From NCBI RefSeq assembly GCF_900116375.1, contig NZ_UETB01000001.1:503802-567801 (forward strand): 64,000 nt of DNA, given 5' to 3'. Shown one piece after another: positions 44,314 to 54,586 of the stretch. The number at the start of each line of letters is the position of its first letter. Positions within the stretch are counted from its first letter, which is position 1. Position numbers and translations under genes: made by a program. Source of the stretch: Georgenia satyanarayanai. GTDB lineage: Bacteria; Actinomycetota; Actinomycetes; Actinomycetales; Actinomycetaceae. The notes below the pieces were generated by a model that ran no database searches, was not told where the DNA came from, and saw only the letters and a list, made by a program, of their open reading frames with translations.

Positions 44314-46233
44314 TCAGACGACGGTGAGCGTGACGGTCGTGCCCGGCACCGCGAGCTCGCCGGCGTCCGGCGACATGCTCCGCACGGTGCCGAAGATGCC
44401 GCCGAGCACCCGCTCGACCTCGACGACGAAGCCGGCGGCCTCGAGCTCCTCGGTGGCGGCGCCCACCTGGCGCCCGACGAGGTCCGGCAGCTCGACGGGC
44501 TGGGGGCCGAGGGAGACGATGATCGTGACCTCGTCACCCCGGTACAGCTGGACGTCCTCGCCCGGCGAGGGGTCCTGGCTCACGACGCGCCCGGCGGGCA
44601 CCTCCGGGTGGTGATCCTCCTCGACGACGGCGCTCAGGCCGGCGCTCTCGAGGTCGGACACCGCCGTGTCGGTGTCGGCGCCGACCACGGAGACGAGCTC
44701 GACGGGCTCCCGCCCGGCGGACACGACGAGGTCGACGGGCACGTCGTAGGGGATGACCTCGCCGACCTCCCGGCTGGCGGACATCACCTCACCCGCGGGG
44801 ACGTCGTCGTCGTAGGGGGTCTCGACCTGCCCGACGGTGAGCTGGGCCTCCTCGAGCGCGGCGGTCGCGTCCTCCTGGGTGAGGCCGACGAGCTCGGGGA
44901 CCTCGACCATGAGGATGCCGCGGGAGACGTGCAGGACGACGGTGCCGTCGGTGCGGACGCGGTCTCCCGGGGCAGGCTCCGCGGAGACGACCTCGTGCTC
45001 GGGCACGGTGTCGTGGTGGTCGCGTTCGACGGTGAGGTCCAGCCCTGCGTCGCTGAGCACGGCGACGGCGTCGTCCTCGGTGAGGCCGACGACCTCGGGG
45101 ACCGTGACGTAGGCACCGGGGCCGTGGGCGAACCACCACCACGAGCCGCCGCCGGCGAGGGCGAGCAGGAGCAGCACCGTCGTGAGGGCGAAGCCGCGTC
45201 GGCGCCGGCGGCGGCGCGCCGGGGCGGCGGGGCCGGGGTCCGCAGGCCCGGAGTGGATCGCCCCGATCGGCAGGGCGACCGTGCCGGCGGGCAGCGGCGT
45301 CACGTCCGTGGGGGAGTCGCCGGGCGCCTCCGCGTCCTCCTCCTCGACGGCGGGGGGCACGTCCGCGCGACGGGCGAGGGTGGTGTCGTCCAGCGCGGCA
45401 CGCGTGCGGCGGAGCAGCGCGAGGGCGGCACCGGCGTCCGTGGGACGGTCCTCGGCGTCGCGCTCGGTGAGGGCCGCGACGAGCTCGTCGACCTCCGCGG
45501 GGAGCCACTCGACCAGGGAGGAGGGGCGTGGCACGCCGTCGTTGACGTGCTGGAAGGCCACCCGGATGGGTTGGTCGGCGACGAAGGGCTGGGTGCCGGT
45601 GATGAGCTCGAACAGCACGATGCCGACGGCGTAGACGTCCGCGCGCGCGTCGGCGACCCCGGAGGTGACGATCTCCGGGGCGAGGTACGCGACGGTCCCC
45701 AGCACGGTGCCGGTCGAGGCCGCCGTGGCCTCGGTGACGGCGCGCGCGAGCCCGAAGTCGGTGACCTTGGGGCGCCCGTCGGGCTCGAGGAGGACGTTCT
45801 CCGGCTTGACGTCGCGGTGGACGACCCCGGCGCGGTGGGCGGAGGCGAGGGCGTCGAGCACGCCGTCGACGACGTCGAGGGCGCGACCCAGGGGCAGGGC
45901 TCCCTGCCGGCGCAGCTCGGTGCGCAGGTTGTGGCCCTCGATGAGCTCCATCGTGAGGTAGCTCGTGTCGTCGGCCAGGCCCTGGTCGTAGATCGCGACG
46001 ATGCCCGGGTGGTTGAGCCGGGCGGCCGAGCGCGCCTCGCGGCGGAAACGGGCGACGAAGTCGGCGCTCTCGGCCAGGTGCGGGTGCATGGCCTTGAGGG
46101 CGACGGTCCGGTCCAGGCGCCGGTCCAGGGCCCGGTAGACGGTGGCCATGCCACCCCGGGCGATGCGGGCGCGCACCTCGTACCGGCCGTCGACGAGACG
46201 GCCGAGCATGGGGTCGCTCACGGTGCGCTGCAC
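44314..46233 (-). CDS. PASTA-domain Ser/Thr protein kinase
   Basis: A 639-residue transmembrane kinase. Kinase domain at about 14-275 has IARGGMATVY, VALKAMH, HRDVKPENVLL, DFGLAR and VAYLAPE, all active-type. The Thr-rich activation loop reads TEATAASTGTVLGT. An acidic linker and a run of Arg precede the span at about 349-368. Four PASTA repeats follow, expected to bind peptidoglycan or lipid II. It is adjacent to an Rv2175c-like gene as pknL is in M. tuberculosis, although that kinase lacks PASTA. GTG start with TAGACT 7 nt upstream. Confidence 0.93.
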   Translation of the reverse strand: MQRTVSDPMLGRLVDGRYEVRARIARGGMATVYRALDRRLDRTVALKAMHPHLAESADFVARFRREARSAARLNHPGIVAIYDQGLADDTSYLTMELIEGHNLRTELRRQGALPLGRALDVVDGVLDALASAHRAGVVHRDVKPENVLLEPDGRPKVTDFGLARAVTEATAASTGTVLGTVAYLAPEIVTSGVADARADVYAVGIVLFELITGTQPFVADQPIRVAFQHVNDGVPRPSSLVEWLPAEVDELVAALTERDAEDRPTDAGAALALLRRTRAALDDTTLARRADVPPAVEEEDAEAPGDSPTDVTPLPAGTVALPIGAIHSGPADPGPAAPARRRRRRRGFALTTVLLLLALAGGGSWWWFAHGPGAYVTVPEVVGLTEDDAVAVLSDAGLDLTVERDHHDTVPEHEVVSAEPAPGDRVRTDGTVVLHVSRGILMVEVPELVGLTQEDATAALEEAQLTVGQVETPYDDDVPAGEVMSASREVGEVIPYDVPVDLVVSAGREPVELVSVVGADTDTAVSDLESAGLSAVVEEDHHPEVPAGRVVSQDPSPGEDVQLYRGDEVTIIVSLGPQPVELPDLVGRQVGAATEELEAAGFVVEVERVLGGIFGTVRSMSPDAGELAVPGTTVTLTVV

Positions 46234-46240
46234 GGGGCCG

Positions 46241-46246
46241 AGTCTA
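46241..46246 (-). promoter_or_regulatory. -10 TAGACT of the PASTA kinase gene
   Basis: On the reverse strand TAGACT ends 7 nt before GTG 46233. Confidence 0.5.
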
Positions 46247-46309
46247 GAGCCGCGCGCCCGCCCCGACCGGTAACGGGGCCGGTGAGGCGGGCCGCGGCGT
46301 CGCGGCAGG

Positions 46310-47755
46310 TCAGAACTGTCGCATGAGGGTCTTGATGCCCGCGACGTAGTTGCGGGTGTCGGCGTACATGCCGTTGCGCTTGACCCCGGCCAGGCCCTGG
46401 TAGTACCCGGCGACGGCCTGGTCGAAGCTGTCCGCGGTGCGCACGAGCTGACGCAGGATCGCGACGCCGGCGACGACGTTGTCCTGCGGGTCGAGCAGGT
46501 TGAGCCGGCGACCGACGAGGTCCGAGGCCCACTGGCCCGAGCTCGGGATGACCTGCATGACGCCGACGGCGTTCGCGGGGGAGACGGCGCGCATGTCGAA
46601 CCCGGACTCCTGCTGGGCGATGGCCAGGGCCAGCGCCGGGTCCACGCCCATGCTCACCGCGGTGTCGCGGACCATGGCCCGCATCTGGTCGCGGGAGGGG
46701 ACGCTCATCGACAGCAGCGTCGCCTTGTTGGTGTTGGCCGCGCCGACGACGTCACTCGCGTAGGTCCGCCCGAGGAAGGTGCTGCCGACGAGCTGGCCAC
46801 CGCCGCTCGCGCTCGCCGGAGCGCCCGAGGCGCCCGGGACGGTGAGGCGCTGCCCGACGTAGATGAGTCCGGAGCCGGAGAGGTTGTTGGCGGAGATGAT
46901 CGCCGACGTCGTGGAGCCGTAGCGCGAGGCGAGGCCCGAGACCGTGTCGCCGGCCGCGACGACGTGCGTGCGGGAGGCCGTGGTGGCCGACGGGGCGGGC
47001 GTCGCGGGCTTGGCGGCGGGCGCGGCCGAGGCGGAGCCGCCGCCCGAGACCGTGAGGCGCTGGCCGATGCGGATGAGGCCGGGGTTGCGCAGGCCGTTGG
47101 CCGAGGCGATGCGCTCGACGGTGGTGCCGTAGCGCTGGGCGATGCCCGAGACGGTGTCCCCGGCGCGGACCACGTGGCTGCGCGCGCTCGCGGTGGCGGA
47201 ACGGCTCGCCGCGGGGGCGGCGCTCACACCGGTGGCCGGCGCGGAGGTGCCGGGGATGGTGAGGCGCTGGCCGATGATGATGAGGGCGCGGGAGTCGAGC
47301 CGGTTGGCCGACACGATGCGCTCGACCGTCGTGCCGTAGCGCTTGGCGAGCGCCGAGACGGTGTCGCCGGCGGCGACGGTGTGCGTGGTGGCGCTCGTGG
47401 GGGCGGCGGTGGCGGCCTTGCCGGCGGGCAGGCGCAGGACCTGGCCCACCCGGATGAGCGCCTGGGAGCCCAGGTTGTTCGCCGAGACGATCGCGGAGAC
47501 GGTCGTGCCCGCGCGGGCGGCGATGGCACTGACGGTGTCGCCGGCGCGGACCAGGTAGGTGCCCGTCGGCAGGCTGCGCTGGGTGGCGGGCGAGGTGAGC
47601 GCGAGCGCCGTCGCGCCCACGGTGGGCGCAGCGGTGGCCGCGGTGGCGGCGCCGGCCGGCACGGTCATCGCCGCGACGGTGGTCGCCGCGAGCACGAGGC
47701 CCACGCCGGCGCGGCCGACGGGGCGGGGCGCCCGGGTGTGAGTGCGAGCCTTCAT
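46310..47755 (-). CDS. Secreted LysM-repeat lytic transglycosylase-like protein
   Basis: A 481-residue exported cell-wall protein. The signal peptide ends near AGAATAA (about residue 40). Four LysM modules occur at about 67-110, 125-167, 193-236 and 262-305, each opening with V.AGDTVS.IA or similar and separated by Ala/Thr/Pro linkers. A C-terminal SLT-like domain at about 350-480 has QQESGFDMRAVSPANAVGVM, with the catalytic Glu in ESGF. It would bind and cleave peptidoglycan. The PASTA kinase gene is 76 nt downstream on the same strand. Confidence 0.88.
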   Translation of the reverse strand: MKARTHTRAPRPVGRAGVGLVLAATTVAAMTVPAGAATAATAAPTVGATALALTSPATQRSLPTGTYLVRAGDTVSAIAARAGTTVSAIVSANNLGSQALIRVGQVLRLPAGKAATAAPTSATTHTVAAGDTVSALAKRYGTTVERIVSANRLDSRALIIIGQRLTIPGTSAPATGVSAAPAASRSATASARSHVVRAGDTVSGIAQRYGTTVERIASANGLRNPGLIRIGQRLTVSGGGSASAAPAAKPATPAPSATTASRTHVVAAGDTVSGLASRYGSTTSAIISANNLSGSGLIYVGQRLTVPGASGAPASASGGGQLVGSTFLGRTYASDVVGAANTNKATLLSMSVPSRDQMRAMVRDTAVSMGVDPALALAIAQQESGFDMRAVSPANAVGVMQVIPSSGQWASDLVGRRLNLLDPQDNVVAGVAILRQLVRTADSFDQAVAGYYQGLAGVKRNGMYADTRNYVAGIKTLMRQF

Positions 47756-47911
47756 CGATGTCCTCCGACGGGTCCCGGCGTGTCGGCAGGCGGGACCACA
47801 GTGACTGGTGTTATTGGTGGGGCGAGTGTGAACGCTGTGACACTAGCGTTATCGAGGCGGCACGTAAAGACGGGGACGGCAGTGGCCGGTGCGGCTCAGT
47901 AGGCTGCCGGG
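47756..47911. other. Divergent promoter region, LysM gene / Rv2175c-like gene
   Basis: About 156 bp. A direct or inverted pair GTGAACGCTGTGACACTAGCG is partly symmetric around 47828-47848. Only the rightward -10 (TAGGCT at 47900) is convincing. No coding potential is seen. Confidence 0.4.
47900..47905 (+). promoter_or_regulatory. -10 TAGGCT, leaderless start
   Basis: TAGGCT ends exactly 6 nt before ATG 47912. Confidence 0.6.
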
Positions 47912-48280
47912 ATGACCGACGCCTCAGACTCCCGCTGGTGCTCCCTCCCCGAGGTGGCCGAGCTGCTCGACGTGCGGCTGCGCGACGTCCGCGACCTCCT
48001 GCGTGACCACCACCTGGCCGGGACTCGCCCGCAGGAGGGCGGGCCGTTCCTCGTCCCGCGCGACTTCCTCCTCACCGTGGAGGACGGCGCCGCCCAGCCC
48101 GCGCCGGTGCCCTCCCTGCGCGGGACGCTCATGCAGCTCACCGACACCGGCTTCACGGTCGACGAGGCCGTGGAGTGGCTGCTCAGCGAGCAGGAGGAGC
48201 TCGGCGCCACGCCGATCGCAGCCCTGCGGGCACAGCGGATCCACGAGGTACGCCGGCTCGCCCAGACCTTCGCGGTCTAG
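47912..48280 (+). CDS. Rv2175c-type winged-helix DNA-binding protein
   Basis: A 122-residue protein similar to M. tuberculosis Rv2175c. It has an N-terminal helix-turn-helix (WCSLPEVAELLDVRLRDVRDL), a beta wing (GGPFLVPRDFLL) and a C-terminal helical domain (TGFTVDEAVEWLLSEQEEL). In M. tuberculosis Rv2175c is phosphorylated by PknL, its neighbour; here the adjacent PASTA kinase is the natural candidate. The N-terminal tail MTDASDSR has Thr and Ser. DNA targets are unknown. Confidence 0.85.
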   Translation: MTDASDSRWCSLPEVAELLDVRLRDVRDLLRDHHLAGTRPQEGGPFLVPRDFLLTVEDGAAQPAPVPSLRGTLMQLTDTGFTVDEAVEWLLSEQEELGATPIAALRAQRIHEVRRLAQTFAV

Positions 48281-48304
48281 GAGGCCAGGCGGGCGGGTCG
48301 GCGC

Positions 48305-49384
48305 TCAGGCCGCCCGGGCGGTGAGCATGCGGGCGAGCCCGGTGAGCATCTCGTGGCTCGCGGCGGGCAGGCCGAGGCCGTCGAGCGCGGCGAGTCCCTC
48401 GGCGAGGTGGCTGTCGACGAGCCGCTGGTGCTCCTCGACGGCGCCCGTGGCCTCGAGCACGGTGCGCAGCAGCGCGACGTCCTCCTCGGACAGGTCCGGA
48501 CGGCCCACGTGCCGCTGCAGGGTGGCGCGCTGCTCGTCGTCCGCGCCCCGCAGCGCCAGGGCCAGGAGCACGGTGCGCTTGCCCTCGCGCAGGTCGTCGC
48601 CGGCGGGCTTGCCGGTCACCTCGGGCTCGCCGAAGACGCCGAGGACGTCGTCCCACAGCTGGAAGGCGACGCCGAGGGGCAGACCGACCCGGCGCAGCGC
48701 CGCCAGGGCCTCCTCCGGCGCGCCCGCGAGGGCGGCGCCGAGGACGAGGGGGTGCTCGACGCTGTAGCGCGCCGACTTGTGCTGGACCACCGTGAGCGCC
48801 CGCGCGACGTCGTCCTGCGCGCTCCACGGCAGCACCTGGGAGCGCACGTCGAGGTACTGGCCCACGGCCACCTCGGTCGTCATGAGGTCCCACGTGGCGC
48901 GCGCCCGCACGGAGGCGTCGTCGCCGACGAGCCGCCGCGCGAGGTCCATCTCGACCGAGGAGACCGACAGGAGCAGGTCGCCCAGGAGGATGGCGCCGGC
49001 GGCCCCGTGACGGTCGGGGTCCCCCAGCCAGCCGTTCGCGGTGTGCTCGGCCGCCATCCGCCGGTGCACGGCCGGGAGGCCGCGGCGGGTCAGTGACCCG
49101 TCCATGAGGTCGTCGTGGGCGAGCGCGGCGCCCTGGAACAGCTCGAGGGCGCTGCCGGCGAGGACGGGCGCCGACCCGGCGGTGACCGGGCTGTCGGTGA
49201 ACGCCGTCCAGCCGGCGGTGCAGAACGCTGCCCGCAGCCGCTTGCCCCCGCCGAGCAGGGTCTGACCGGCGGACAGCAGCTCCTCCACCCCCTCGAGCGA
49301 CGTGAAGGGGCGGGTGTGCTCGCGCAGGGCGGTGGCGACACGGTCGGTCACGAGCGTGGCCAGGCCGGCGGTGAGTGCTGCCAT
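48305..49384 (-). CDS. idsA: Polyprenyl (geranylgeranyl-type) diphosphate synthase
   Basis: Trans-prenyl chain elongation enzyme, 359 residues. The first Asp-rich motif is AHDDLMDGS and the second is QLWDDVLGVFG, followed by GKPAGDDLREGKRT. GGGKRLRA binds IPP. The residues before the first motif (LELFQGAALAHDD) are bulky, suggesting a medium-length product such as C15-C20, though the product cannot be fixed by eye. Equivalent to idsA2 in the mycobacterial block. GTG/ATG choice is supported by TAGGCT 6 nt before ATG 49384. Confidence 0.88.
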   Translation of the reverse strand: MAALTAGLATLVTDRVATALREHTRPFTSLEGVEELLSAGQTLLGGGKRLRAAFCTAGWTAFTDSPVTAGSAPVLAGSALELFQGAALAHDDLMDGSLTRRGLPAVHRRMAAEHTANGWLGDPDRHGAAGAILLGDLLLSVSSVEMDLARRLVGDDASVRARATWDLMTTEVAVGQYLDVRSQVLPWSAQDDVARALTVVQHKSARYSVEHPLVLGAALAGAPEEALAALRRVGLPLGVAFQLWDDVLGVFGEPEVTGKPAGDDLREGKRTVLLALALRGADDEQRATLQRHVGRPDLSEEDVALLRTVLEATGAVEEHQRLVDSHLAEGLAALDGLGLPAASHEMLTGLARMLTARAA

Positions 49385-49390
49385 GCGGGC

Positions 49391-49396
49391 AGCCTA
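49391..49396 (-). promoter_or_regulatory. -10 TAGGCT of polyprenyl synthase gene
   Basis: On the reverse strand TAGGCT ends exactly 6 nt before ATG 49384. Confidence 0.6.
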
Positions 49397-49499
49397 CGGC
49401 GGCGGGCCGGTGCTCCCCAGACGAGCGACGTGGCGGGCCGCTCCACAGCGGGCGCCCGCGCCGCGGCGACGGAGGCCGGTACCGGTGTGCCATGGGCCC

Positions 49500-50681
49500 A
49501 TGGACACGACGACCATCACGATCTCCGGGCCCGAGGACATCGTGGCCTACCTGCCCTACCGGCTCGGCTTCCGGCCGCGGGACTCGGTGGTGCTGCTCGC
49601 GATGTGCGGTGAGCGCAACCGCCTCGGCCTGGTCACGCGGGCTGACCTCGCCGACATCGGCCACCCCCGGGTGGGTCCGGCACTGCTGCGGGACGTCTCC
49701 CGACTCATGGAGGAGGAGGGCGCCCACGACGTCTTCGTCGTCCTCTACAGCGACCTGCCCCGCGGTCGCCTCGCCGCCGACCCGCTGGTCCGCGGCGCCA
49801 TCGAGCACCTGCGCACCCTCACCTCGTGGGCCGACCCGCCCGGCCCCTGGGTGGTGGGCGCCGGCACCTACGGCTGCTGGGGGACGGGGAAGGAGTGCGC
49901 ACCGGCCGACCGTGACGTCGCCGAGCTCGACGAGCGGCCCGTCGTCGCCACTCTCGTCCTCCACGGGCTCGCGCTCGTCCCCGCCCGCGAGGACCTCGCC
50001 GTGGCTCGCACGACCGACGCCGAACGGCGCCGCGGCGCCACGCGCGCCGTCCGGGAGGGGCGCCGCCGGCTCTCCGAGCTGCGCGCCCGCAGCGGTGGGG
50101 GAGCCGCCCTGCCCGGTGCCGCCTTCGGCCTCCCTCGCGCGGCGCCCGCCGTCGACCAGCGCGAGATGGTCGAGTGGCGTGAGGAGGAGCGACGCCGCTG
50201 GGAGCGGCTGGTCGCCCTCGCCGTGCGCGGTGCGGTGCTGCCCGCGAGCGAGCTGGGGCTGCTCGCCGCAGCCCTCGAGGACAACACCGTGCGCGACAGC
50301 GTGCTGTGCTCGGTGGTCCACCCGTTGTCCGGCCGGGTGCTCGACCGGGCACGCACCGAGGAGATCCTCGACCTCGCCATGCTGCCCGGTGGGCCGCCGC
50401 CGGACCAGGACCGCGTGGAGCCGGCCGCCGCCGTGCTGCGGGCGCTCGCGGCGTGCGTGCCACGCCGCTCCGGGGCCCTGGCGCTCGGGCTGCTCGCCTG
50501 GATCGCCTGGTGGTGCGCCGACGGCGCGCGCGCCGACGTCCTCGCCCAGCAGGCGCTGCGGGCACGTCCTGGGACGCGCCTGGCCGAGCTCGTCGACCAG
50601 GCCCTCGCCGCCCGCCTGCCGCCCGGGTGGGTACGAACCGCTCCCGACGGTCCGGCGGCCCCGAGCGCGCCGATCCGGTAG
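49500..50681 (+). CDS. DUF4192 family protein
   Basis: A 393-residue cytoplasmic protein of unknown function found in actinobacteria. The N-terminal signature is ISGPEDIVAYLPYRLGFRPRDSVVLLAM. VVGAGTYGCW lies mid-protein, followed by an Arg/Glu-rich helical stretch and a C-terminal helical domain with a hydrophobic segment (GALALGLLAWIAWWCAD) that looks like a buried helix rather than a span. ATG 49500 is preceded by GTGTGCCATGGGCCC without a clear ribosome site. Located upstream of sigA, as in Streptomyces, from memory. Confidence 0.82.
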   Translation: MDTTTITISGPEDIVAYLPYRLGFRPRDSVVLLAMCGERNRLGLVTRADLADIGHPRVGPALLRDVSRLMEEEGAHDVFVVLYSDLPRGRLAADPLVRGAIEHLRTLTSWADPPGPWVVGAGTYGCWGTGKECAPADRDVAELDERPVVATLVLHGLALVPAREDLAVARTTDAERRRGATRAVREGRRRLSELRARSGGGAALPGAAFGLPRAAPAVDQREMVEWREEERRRWERLVALAVRGAVLPASELGLLAAALEDNTVRDSVLCSVVHPLSGRVLDRARTEEILDLAMLPGGPPPDQDRVEPAAAVLRALAACVPRRSGALALGLLAWIAWWCADGARADVLAQQALRARPGTRLAELVDQALAARLPPGWVRTAPDGPAAPSAPIR

Positions 50682-50745
50682 CGTCAGCGCACACACGGAG
50701 CAGGCCCAGGACGTCCCGGCGGTGAGCCGGAGGATGGAGTGCTGA

Positions 50746-51153
50746 ATGACGGTCGTCGTGGGCTACCTCGCAACCCCGGAGGGCGAGGCGGCGCTGGAGA
50801 CCGGCGTGGCGGAGGCCCGCCGACGGGACGCGCGCGTCGTCGTCGTCATCTCCCGCCGTTCCCGGCAGGAGCAGCACGCCGACGTCGACGCCGAGCTCGA
50901 CGCCCTGCGAGACCGTCTCGACGACGCCGAGGTCGCCTACGACGTGCGCCAGCTCGGTCGCGGCAACGACGTCGCCTCCGACCTCGTGGAGACCGCCGAG
51001 GAGACGGGCGCGGAGCTCATCGTCATCGGGCTGCGACGGCGCTCGCCGGTGGGCAAGCTCATCCTCGGCTCCAACGCCCAGCGCATCCTCCTCGACGCGC
51101 CGTGCCCGGTGCTCGCGGTCAAGCCTCCCTCGACGGAGCGCCGCTCCTACTGA
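50746..51153 (+). CDS. Universal stress protein, UspA family
   Basis: A single-domain Usp of 135 residues. MTVVVGYLATPEG starts the fold. GLRRRSPVGKLILGSNAQRIL matches the ATP-binding Gly-rich block of ATP-type Usps, and CPVLAVKP ends the domain. Stress or hypoxia function is typical of the family, not shown here. A weak hairpin and the sigA promoter region follow. Confidence 0.9.
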   Translation: MTVVVGYLATPEGEAALETGVAEARRRDARVVVVISRRSRQEQHADVDAELDALRDRLDDAEVAYDVRQLGRGNDVASDLVETAEETGAELIVIGLRRRSPVGKLILGSNAQRILLDAPCPVLAVKPPSTERRSY

Positions 51154-51175
51154 TTTCCACCAGCGGCGAGGGAAT

Positions 51176-51193
51176 GCCGGGGCCCCACCCGGC
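51176..51193 (+). terminator. Weak hairpin after uspA-like gene
   Basis: GCCGGG pairs with CCCGGC around a 6-nt loop, 22 nt after the stop. It is short, so termination may be partial and some sigA transcription could start upstream. Confidence 0.4.
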
Positions 51194-51259
51194 GTTGTGA
51201 CGGGTGGCTGCTGACGAAGTGCCGGGCGCGTGGACCATCCGCGGACGGCCATCGCGAGT

Positions 51260-51265
51260 TATAAT
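51260..51265 (+). promoter_or_regulatory. sigA promoter -10 (TATAAT)
   Basis: A consensus TATAAT stands out as the only AT-rich island in the region, 56 nt upstream of the sigA GTG. No good -35 is visible at 16-18 bp, so spacing or activator use is uncertain. Confidence 0.65.
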
Positions 51266-51321
51266 TGTAGGCAGCGCACCGGCCAGCAGCCGGAACCCCA
51301 TTCCCCTCCGAAAGGCTTTCT

Positions 51322-52620
<1,299 letters not shown>

Positions 52621-52630
52621 GCCGTACCAG

Positions 52631-52668
52631 TGAGAAGGGCCCGCACCGTGAGGTGCGGGCCCTTCTCA
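52631..52668. terminator. Bidirectional sigA terminator
   Basis: A perfect 17-bp stem (TGAGAAGGGCCCGCACC and complement) with a GTGA loop lies between convergent sigA and MerR genes. It shares the stem core GGGCCCGCACC with the terminator at 3222-3255. Confidence 0.9.
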
Positions 52669-52677
52669 GTCCTGGGC

Positions 52678-53472
52678 TCAGCCGCCCGCGGTCTGCCTGT
52701 CGGCGTTGGCGTGGATGGCGTCGCGCACGTACTGCGCCAGGCCCGGCCGAAGGTCGTCGTAGGTCGCGGTGAACCGCGGGTCGCTCACGTACATGTCGCC
52801 GAGGTTCCGGTGGAACTCGGCCGAGAGGTCGTAGAAGCGCTCGTGGATCTGCAGGCGGGCCCGCTCCGCGGCGTCCATCGCCTCCTCGCTCGTCGGCGGG
52901 AGACCGGCCTCCATCGCGGCGACGAAGGCAGCGTTGACCGCGTCGGTCTCCGCCTTCACCTCCTCCCAGTCCGCCTTCGTGTACCGCGACGTGCGCTGCT
53001 GGGACTGGCGCCACGCCTCGGTGCCTCCCCAGCGCTCCTCCGCCTCGGCGGCGTACTCGTCGGTGAAGCCGTCCCCGAACAGCTCGCGCTGCTCCTCGCG
53101 CGTCAGGTCGATCCCCGTCATCTCTCTCTCCAGTGCTCGGTCGATGGCCGTGACGAGCTCGGCGAGCTCCTCCAGCCGGGACACGACCGCGGAGCGCTGC
53201 CGTCGCAGGTGCTCGAGCAGGGCCGGCTGCGTGCCGTCGTCGAGCAGCTGGGCGATCTCCTCCAGGGAGAAGTCCAGCCGCCGGTAGACGACGACGTGCT
53301 GCAGGCGGGTGACGTCCTGCTCGGTGTAGAGCCGGTAGCCCGCGTGGCTGCGGGCGCTCGGGCTCAGCAGGCCGATCGCGTCGTAGTGGTGCAACGTGCG
53401 CACCGTGACGCCGAAGCGCTCGGCCACCTGACCCACCGTCAGCACCGTGAGGACTCCCGTTCCGTCGGTCAT
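52678..53472 (-). CDS. MerR family regulator with TipAS drug-recognition domain
   Basis: A 264-residue TipAL-like regulator. The MerR winged HTH is at about 10-78 (VGQVAERFGVTVRTLHHYD, SHAGYRLYTEQDV), a coiled coil follows to about 125, and the C-terminal TipAS domain (about 145-255) has HERFYDLSAEFH and MYVSDPRFTATYD. TipAS domains bind thiopeptides or albicidin-like compounds and trigger activation. No efflux or target gene is next to it, so its regulon may be itself or distant. ATG 53472; an in-frame ATG at 53481 is possible. Confidence 0.88.
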   Translation of the reverse strand: MTDGTGVLTVLTVGQVAERFGVTVRTLHHYDAIGLLSPSARSHAGYRLYTEQDVTRLQHVVVYRRLDFSLEEIAQLLDDGTQPALLEHLRRQRSAVVSRLEELAELVTAIDRALEREMTGIDLTREEQRELFGDGFTDEYAAEAEERWGGTEAWRQSQQRTSRYTKADWEEVKAETDAVNAAFVAAMEAGLPPTSEEAMDAAERARLQIHERFYDLSAEFHRNLGDMYVSDPRFTATYDDLRPGLAQYVRDAIHANADRQTAGG

Positions 53473-53710
53473 GCCCTCCACCGTGCCGCCTGACGTCGCG
53501 TGAGGGTCAAGGGCGATTCTGCCGCCCTCCGGACGCCGCGTGAATTGCGACCGGGATGTGGCCGCGAGGCGGCCCGTATCGTCGCAGCCCCGACCCCGAC
53601 CCCGGCACCGTGACGGCCGGCCGGCCGGGAGCCGGCCGGCGGTCCCCGGCCAGGACCCAGCCGCCACGGCCGGGCCGGGAGGACGAGCGGGGACCGTCGA
53701 CACCGACCTC

Positions 53711-53716
53711 TACGAT
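53711..53716 (+). promoter_or_regulatory. -10 TACGAT, leaderless start
   Basis: TACGAT ends exactly 6 nt before GTG 53723. The 250 bp between the MerR gene and this start hold no other gene; they include GC-rich GGCCGGCCGGGAGCCGGCC-like inverted sequence near 53617-53641. Confidence 0.6.
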
Positions 53717-53722
53717 CGGGGC

Positions 53723-54583
53723 GTGACCAACCACACCACGAACGCGTCCCTGCCCCTGGGCCTGCGCCCCTCCGACGTCGTCACCGCGGCCGCGACCGGG
53801 CTGCTCACCCTGCCGGACCCGGCCCGCCGCACCCCGCTCTCCCGGTTCGCGCTGCGCACCGCAGTGGCCGGGACCACCGGCGCGGGCGTGTGGTGGGGCA
53901 CGGGCGAGGACCCGGACCTCGCGGCGGAGCTGCCCACCCGCGTCGCCTTCACGGTCGGCGCGGCCGGTCTCGTGTACGGGGCCGCCGAGCTCGGAGAGAC
54001 CCTGGACCGGGCGCTGCAGCGACGGCTCGTGCGGATGGGGCTGCGCCGCCCGCGGCTGGTGATGGCACTGACGGGTGTCGGGGTCTCGCTCGCGATGTCG
54101 CTCCTCGAACGGCGCGAGGCCGACGTCACGGCGGACGACGACGCCCCCGAGGGGCCCACCCTGCGTCCCCTCCCGGAGCACGTGCGGGAGCTCGTGGACG
54201 CGATCCTCGCGCACACCGAGGACCACGACTCCCTGCGCCTGCGTGCCCAGCTCGCGCGGGCGAGCGAGGAGGTGTGGGGTGAGCCCGAGGGTGCGCCACG
54301 CATGGTGGAGCTCGCCGTGCCGCAGGACGTCCCGCTCGCGGTGCCGCGCTCCTTCACCTTCCCGGTCAGCGCCCGCTTCAGCTCGGCCCGCGGCGTGCCG
54401 TGCACGGTCCAGATCCTCGTGAGCGGGGGCCGGCTGGCAGCCGCCGTCGTGGACGTGGACGACGAGGCGTGGGAGGTCCTCGCCGAGGACTGGGACCCGG
54501 CCGACGGTGACCCCGACCCGCTGGCGGACGTGACGTTCCCGCGGGCCCAGGACGTCACCCTGGTGGCCGAGTCGCGCGGCTAG
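53723..54583 (+). CDS. Membrane-associated protein of unknown function
   Basis: A 286-residue protein. Weak hydrophobic segments occur at about 46-60, 75-92 and 112-130, followed by an acidic region and a soluble C-terminal domain (LPEHVRELVDAILAHTEDHDSL; PCTVQILVSGGRLAAAVVDV). I recognise no family. The GTG start is supported by the -10 hexamer 6 nt upstream. It converges on a GNAT gene with only 3 nt between stops. Confidence 0.65.
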   Translation: MTNHTTNASLPLGLRPSDVVTAAATGLLTLPDPARRTPLSRFALRTAVAGTTGAGVWWGTGEDPDLAAELPTRVAFTVGAAGLVYGAAELGETLDRALQRRLVRMGLRRPRLVMALTGVGVSLAMSLLERREADVTADDDAPEGPTLRPLPEHVRELVDAILAHTEDHDSLRLRAQLARASEEVWGEPEGAPRMVELAVPQDVPLAVPRSFTFPVSARFSSARGVPCTVQILVSGGRLAAAVVDVDDEAWEVLAEDWDPADGDPDPLADVTFPRAQDVTLVAESRG

Positions 54584-54586
54584 GGC

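Noticed and set aside
44314-46233. Naming the PASTA kinase pknB or pknL
   Set aside because: PASTA repeats suggest PknB, gene context suggests PknL; the sequence alone does not settle it, so no symbol was assigned.
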